This document shows positions 60,253 to 64,000 of a DNA stretch of 64,000 bases, piece by piece (positions within the stretch are counted from its first letter, which is position 1; every line of letters starts with the position of its first letter). The position numbers and the translations under genes are program-made. A model generated the notes under the pieces. The model was given only the letters and a program-made list of their open reading frames with translations. It did no database searches and was not told where the DNA came from. Origin of the DNA: Alicyclobacillus sp. ALC3. Lineage in GTDB: Bacteria; Bacillota; Bacilli; Alicyclobacillales; Alicyclobacillaceae. The stretch covers positions 496,001-560,000 of the forward strand of contig NZ_CP066784.1 of NCBI RefSeq assembly GCF_028751195.1, written 5' to 3'.

Positions 60253-61508
60253 CAAAATCCCCTCCACCTAGCGCTGCCCGCCACTGCCGACTCCACAGTG
60301 TCTTCGAGCGTTCCGAAGTACACTTTGACACCGAGTCGACCTGGAGAGTAGTGCGCGTACTTTCCGGAGTTCGTCATCATCGTGTGGATCGAGTCGTCCA
60401 GGATCGGCGCGAGCAAAATACAAGTGTCTTGGACGATTTCTGCGCCAAACCCTTCGACGACTTCGAGAACACCGCTCGCTTTTGCACTCTCATAAGACGC
60501 GCGGTTGGTCGTGACGAGGAACTTCACGTCCGGGTGCTTTTCACGACCGCGCACCAGGTGCGCCAACTCAGTGAACTCCTGCGCTGAGAAGTGTGGACTG
60601 CCGAGCACGACAGCGTCCAGTTCTCCCGTCGCAGAGTGGTTCAACGATGCAAAGGCCTTGCGCAAGTCGTCGCGCGTGACGTCGAAGACCGCCTCGGGCG
60701 CTTGCCCCTGACAGGCAGTGTCCAAATCCGGCGCCTCCGGCGTCACTCCGACCATGTGCATCAGCGCCACTGCGCCTGAGGATGCTGAAGCCGCGAGCAA
60801 CGCTTTCAGACGGTCGGATGTCACGTCTTGCGGAATGCCGCTCACGACGGGAATGTCCGCGCCCGTGTGTTCTCCAATCCAATAGCCGAGAAGTGGGTAG
60901 AAGATATCGGAGTGCCGCAGCTCGTCGTCAATATCGTCAGCAATGCGAAACCAGGCTTTCGCGCGTCGGTTTTCTGTGAGGTGCAGCCCGACGGCCGGCA
61001 CGCGCCCGACAATGGCGGCTGAGATGTCCATGAAATCGCCGTAGCGCTCGGTTCTAGCGCCACAGACCGAGTTGGCAAACGCGATGGCGTTCGACTCACC
61101 CCAAGCAACTTGCTCTCCGAACTTTGGGAGGTAGCCGATCTGATACGGCGAACACGTGAAGGTGGGCCGAAGCCCCATCGCAAGGTAGCCGTCTACGATG
61201 CGCATCGCCTGTGTGGCGTAGTGCTCCGGGATGCCGCGTTTGCGCCAGTTTTTCACGTCGACTGACACGGCGTTCAGCGTCGAGGGAACGCGCACCTTGG
61301 CGCCTAGCTCAGCCAGCCGCTCGACAAAATCGACGATGGCGTCGCCTTCGTAGACTGTACCGTCGATGTGGGCTCCCGTGATAGCGATGAGCTCGTCGGC
61401 CCCTTGTAACTCTCCCATCTCGCAGACAATTTCCATAGCGAGTTGAACTGCAGGTCCTTCGACTCCCTGCAGCATCGCCTGTTCAGTCGCTGTTAGTTTC
61501 ACAGACAC
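60252..61508 (-). CDS. Aconitase X large (catalytic, DUF521) subunit
   Basis: A 418-residue AcnX catalytic domain: VPSTLNAVSVDVKNW, CSPYQIGYLPKFGEQVAWGESNAIAFANSVCGARTERYGD (with the cluster cysteine and substrate serine region) and TNSGKYAHYSPGRLG at the C-terminus. Iron-sulfur ligands are expected among the conserved cysteines. Dehydration of cis-3-hydroxy-L-proline to Δ1-pyrroline-2-carboxylate is the probable reaction given the two proline-racemase-superfamily genes upstream. GTG start at 61508, five bases after the racemase stop. Confidence 0.9.
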   Translation of the reverse strand: MSVKLTATEQAMLQGVEGPAVQLAMEIVCEMGELQGADELIAITGAHIDGTVYEGDAIVDFVERLAELGAKVRVPSTLNAVSVDVKNWRKRGIPEHYATQAMRIVDGYLAMGLRPTFTCSPYQIGYLPKFGEQVAWGESNAIAFANSVCGARTERYGDFMDISAAIVGRVPAVGLHLTENRRAKAWFRIADDIDDELRHSDIFYPLLGYWIGEHTGADIPVVSGIPQDVTSDRLKALLAASASSGAVALMHMVGVTPEAPDLDTACQGQAPEAVFDVTRDDLRKAFASLNHSATGELDAVVLGSPHFSAQEFTELAHLVRGREKHPDVKFLVTTNRASYESAKASGVLEVVEGFGAEIVQDTCILLAPILDDSIHTMMTNSGKYAHYSPGRLGVKVYFGTLEDTVESAVAGSARWRGF

Positions 61509-61513
61509 ACCCC

Positions 61514-62524
61514 TTATCGCACCAAGAATGGTTCGACCGGATCATGCGGATTGCTGAAGAAACGGCGAAATCCCAGCCAGGACGCCTGTCCTGCGACCGT
61601 GGTTCGGACAGTGGAGAAGTCGCCAACCTGCGGTCCGTCGCCGATCACTTGGCCTGTAAAACTCGTGCCGATCACGCTCTCGACCTCGACCGGTTGATGT
61701 CGTTCAATCTCTTTCTTCGCGTCGAGCGCCGCCAACCGGGAGCTCAAACAGCTGCCGCACGGCGAGCGGTCCACCTGGCCATCTGCAAACACTGTGATGT
61801 TGCGGCTGTGGTGTGACGAAGCTTCGGGTGCATCGGTGAAAATGACACCGTACAAGCTGTTGAGTCGCGGGTCCTCAGGGTGCTGGGTCAAGTGCAGTTC
61901 CTCGACCGCCGGCTTGATTTTCGCAGCCCATGCGCGAAAGGCGTCCACGTTTTCCGGCGTCACAGCGAGGCCAAGCGACGCGCTGTCGACAATGGCGTAG
62001 TATGCGCCGCCAAACGAGACATCGAGACAAATTGGCTGCTCGTCAACTGCAACTTCGATGTCGAGAGCAACAGGGAACGCTGGGACGTTCTCGAACTCGA
62101 CGTGGTGTACGCGGCCGTCACGCATGTGCGCATGGGCTTCCACCTGCCCACTTGGCACGTCAAAGCGAACAGTTACTTTTTCTCCGTCGGCAGGTACAGG
62201 TACGCGGCCGGTCTCTACCACCATCTTGGTGACGGCGATGGTGGCGTGCCCACACATCGTGCTATAGCCTTCGTTGTGCATAAAGATGAGGCCGTACAGG
62301 CTATCTGGCCGTTCGGGCTCCACCAACAGGCAGCCGTACATGTCTTCATGACCCCACGGCTCCCACATGAGTTTTCGCCGCAGATGGTCGAGGTGTTCCT
62401 GCAGGTACTGCCGCTTTTCGAGGACGGTTCGCCCGAGGACTCTGGGATAGCCGCTGAGGATAATGCGCAGGGGTTCACCCGCAGCATGCATGTCAATCAC
62501 GTCAAATACTTCGCGAATGTCCAT
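61514..62524 (-). CDS. Proline racemase-superfamily enzyme (trans-3-hydroxyproline dehydratase-like scaffold, Cys/Cys)
   Basis: A 336-residue protein. The sequence pattern DMHAAGEPLRII, MWEPWGHEDMYG and MHNEGYSTMCGHATIA resembles eukaryotic L3HYPDH trans-3-hydroxy-L-proline dehydratases. The two catalytic positions are C91 (MCGH) and C256 (DRSPCGS). L3HYPDH has Thr at the second position, and Cys/Cys is the signature of racemases and 2-epimerases. So a 3-hydroxyproline 2-epimerase is a likely activity, with dehydratase as an alternative. ATG start with AGGAGG. Coupled to the AcnX genes. Confidence 0.85.
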   Translation of the reverse strand: MDIREVFDVIDMHAAGEPLRIILSGYPRVLGRTVLEKRQYLQEHLDHLRRKLMWEPWGHEDMYGCLLVEPERPDSLYGLIFMHNEGYSTMCGHATIAVTKMVVETGRVPVPADGEKVTVRFDVPSGQVEAHAHMRDGRVHHVEFENVPAFPVALDIEVAVDEQPICLDVSFGGAYYAIVDSASLGLAVTPENVDAFRAWAAKIKPAVEELHLTQHPEDPRLNSLYGVIFTDAPEASSHHSRNITVFADGQVDRSPCGSCLSSRLAALDAKKEIERHQPVEVESVIGTSFTGQVIGDGPQVGDFSTVRTTVAGQASWLGFRRFFSNPHDPVEPFLVR

Positions 62525-62599
62525 AGTTCCTCCTAAGCGATTGACTGACTTTCACCCTGTTCTGCTCGAAGAGAGATGCAGAGAGGGTAGGTGTGACTT

Positions 62600-63607
62600 T
62601 CAGGGCAGCAGAAATCCAGCCCGCAGCGGGTCATCTGGTTCAATGACGAACGTGGACTCGCCAAGGACATGGGCAGACCCCGTGATCCGCGGCACAACTG
62701 CCGGAATACCGGCCACGTTGGTCTCTCTCAGAACAGTCGCTGTGAACAGGGCGCTTGTCACACTCTCATGGACAAACGACTCGCCAACAGCCAACTCGCC
62801 GTGACTCCACAGTACAGCTGCCTTCGCAGACGTACCCGTGCCGCAAGGGGAACGGTCAACCCCACCTGGCGGCACGATGACCATGTTTTTGACATCCGCT
62901 TGGGGGTGGGTCGGCTCGTCGTAGTACTCAATGTGTGTCAGGCCTGGTACATCCGGAAGTTCGGGGTGGACAATCTCAACACTCTCGTTTACTGCTTTGC
63001 GAATGTTTTTCGCGTGGTGTATGGCAAGTCGAGCGTTCTCTGGCACAAGCGAAAGACTGACACTCTTCGCGCTCACCAACCCATAAAAGTTCCCGCCCCA
63101 AGCAACGTCGAGCGTCACCTGCCCTAGTTCCGGGACCTCGACAGTCAGGTCCTTTAGAAACAAGAATGACGGAACGTTCTCGAAACTGACGGAAAGCACG
63201 CGGCCGTCCCGTACCAGGGCCTCTGTCCGGACGATTCCCGACGGCGTATCGAGCACAAGGTGCGTGACTGGCTCCTCTGCCGGCACTTGTCCCGTTTCGA
63301 TGAGGGCCGTGACCAAACCGATGGTGTCGTGCCCGCACATCGGCAGGTAACCGCCAACTTCAATGTAAATGACGCCAAGGTCGGCCTCAGCGTGTACGGG
63401 CTCTGTGAGGATACAGCCAGACATCACACTGTGTCCGCGCGGCTCGAACATCAGCGCGGTGCGCAGCCAATCATACTCGTCGCGAAAGTTGATGACTTTC
63501 TCCATCATAGTCGCTCCCGGGACCTTCGGCATTCCACCGAGCACGGTGCGCGTTGGATTTCCTCCGGTGTGTGTCTCAACGGTGTGAAAGACATGGTTAA
63601 ACTTCAC
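62600..63607 (-). CDS. Proline racemase / 4-hydroxyproline 2-epimerase-like enzyme
   Basis: A 335-residue family member with HTGGNPTR at the substrate loop and both catalytic cysteines, C91 (YLPMCGHDTIG) and C255 (DRSPCGTGTSAK). The GHDTIG and GTGTSAK contexts are those of proline racemases and hydroxyproline 2-epimerases. It is different in sequence from its downstream paralogue (61514-62524), so it is an old duplication rather than a recent one. GTG start at 63607. It probably interconverts L- and D-forms of a (hydroxy)proline for the AcnX branch. Confidence 0.87.
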   Translation of the reverse strand: MKFNHVFHTVETHTGGNPTRTVLGGMPKVPGATMMEKVINFRDEYDWLRTALMFEPRGHSVMSGCILTEPVHAEADLGVIYIEVGGYLPMCGHDTIGLVTALIETGQVPAEEPVTHLVLDTPSGIVRTEALVRDGRVLSVSFENVPSFLFLKDLTVEVPELGQVTLDVAWGGNFYGLVSAKSVSLSLVPENARLAIHHAKNIRKAVNESVEIVHPELPDVPGLTHIEYYDEPTHPQADVKNMVIVPPGGVDRSPCGTGTSAKAAVLWSHGELAVGESFVHESVTSALFTATVLRETNVAGIPAVVPRITGSAHVLGESTFVIEPDDPLRAGFLLP

Positions 63608-63667
63608 TTTGTTCGCCCCTCGTGATAGCTCCCAGTCTGCCTCAGGGTGCCTGTCTGAAACCCGTGT

Positions 63668-64000
63668 TTACGCGTGCTCGCCACCCAAATACGCACTCGC
63701 AAGCTTCGCTTCGTCGCGAAACTCCTCAGCTCGCCCTTCGGCGACGACCGTTCCGCTGCGCAGCAAGTACGCGTAGTGTGCGACCTTCAGAGCAAGGTGA
63801 GCGTTCTGCTCGACGAGCAGTACACTCGTCCCTTGCAGAGCGATGCTACGGATGGTCTGGTAAATCGTGTTCGTCATCTGTGGCGATAGTCCCAAGGAAG
63901 GTTCATCAAGCAACAGCACGCGCGGGCGCGCCATCAGTGCGCGGCCGATCGCAAGCATCTGCTGCTCGCCACCGGACAGCATACCGCCTAGTTGTTTCAG
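63668..64000 (-). CDS. livF: LivF-type branched-chain amino acid ABC transporter ATPase, C-terminal part
   Basis: The visible 110 residues are the second half of an ABC ATPase: the signature MLSGGEQQMLAIGRALMARP, Walker B VLLLDEPSLGLSP, and the H-loop region VLLVEQNAHLALKVAH, ending in the LivF-like AYLGGEHA. The gene continues past the right edge. LivF/HAAT systems import amino acids and amides, so this may be the uptake system for the (hydroxy)proline-type substrate handled by the adjacent genes. Confidence 0.88.
   Translation of the reverse strand: MKQLGGMLSGGEQQMLAIGRALMARPRVLLLDEPSLGLSPQMTNTIYQTIRSIALQGTSVLLVEQNAHLALKVAHYAYLLRSGTVVAEGRAEEFRDEAKLASAYLGGEHA

Overview
The window is about 55-57 % G+C by eye and reads as the chromosome of an aerobic, heterotrophic member of the Bacillota. 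The Alicyclobacillus/Kyrpidia neighbourhood is my best guess, inferred from gene content and style and not proven. Reasons are strong AGGAGG-type ribosome sites with many GTG and TTG starts, a Bacillus YrhE-like formate dehydrogenase alpha subunit, a DUF2294 protein, a CcdC/DUF1453-like membrane protein and a DesK/NarL-type two-component system. I saw no rRNA, tRNA, CRISPR array, transposase or phage gene. The window is packed with catabolic operons, most with their own regulator.

Layout. 1-2.1 kb: start of glycerol kinase (cut by the window edge) behind a textbook sigma-54 promoter, with a PAS/sigma-54 activator directly upstream. 2.2-3.5 kb: an SPFH-domain protein coupled to an unknown partner. 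3.7-9.3 kb: a cytoplasmic molybdopterin oxidoreductase plus a fused 4x[4Fe-4S]/NrfD membrane subunit (polysulfide-reductase type), and a LysR regulator. 9.3-14.4 kb: a run of small or poorly known genes (ferritin-like, NlpC/P60, zinc-ribbon metallo-beta-lactamase fold, membrane proteins). 14.5-22.0 kb: a divergent catabolic unit, hyuB-hyuA-amidase-CoA transferase on the minus strand and gntR-HMG-CoA lyase on the plus strand, with two identical TTGTATACAA palindromes in the shared control region. 22.1-26.8 kb: DUF1453, a two-component system, an epimerase-like protein and an acetyl-xylan-esterase-like hydrolase. 26.9-30.5 kb: formate dehydrogenase-like alpha subunit and DUF2294. 30.6-31.5 kb: a structured leader RNA candidate before an acetate-transporter-like gene. 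31.6-35.1 kb: aldo/keto reductase, class II amidotransferase-like protein, APC permease.

35.3-57.1 kb is an aromatic-catabolism region. It holds (i) a FAH hydrolase / alcohol dehydrogenase / extradiol-dioxygenase-like / IclR / luciferase-like monooxygenase set; (ii) a seven-gene minus-strand operon with alpha/beta hydrolase, flavin-dependent monooxygenase, flavin reductase, a truncated isochorismatase, a hydroxycinnamoyl-CoA hydratase-lyase, an ADP-forming acyl-CoA synthetase and an alcohol dehydrogenase, which resembles a ferulate/coumarate side-chain-cleavage route; (iii) an inactivated IclR gene, an aromatic-acid MFS importer and an intact IclR gene; (iv) a gentisate-type set (FAD hydroxylase, FAH hydrolase, gentisate dioxygenase). 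57.2-59.7 kb has a drug-type MFS exporter and another aldo/keto reductase. 59.8-64 kb is a hydroxyproline-type cluster: aconitase X small and large subunits, two proline-racemase-superfamily enzymes and the end of a LivF-type ABC ATPase cut by the window edge.

The observations I rate highest are the sigma-54-controlled glpK, the ferulate-like operon using an ADP-forming ligase, the hyuAB/CoA-transferase/lyase unit with twin operators, the aconitase X plus Cys/Cys racemase cluster, the formate dehydrogenase with Cys-Gln in place of Cys-His, and the leader RNA at 30.6 kb. All functions are inferred from sequence patterns read by eye; no database search was run.
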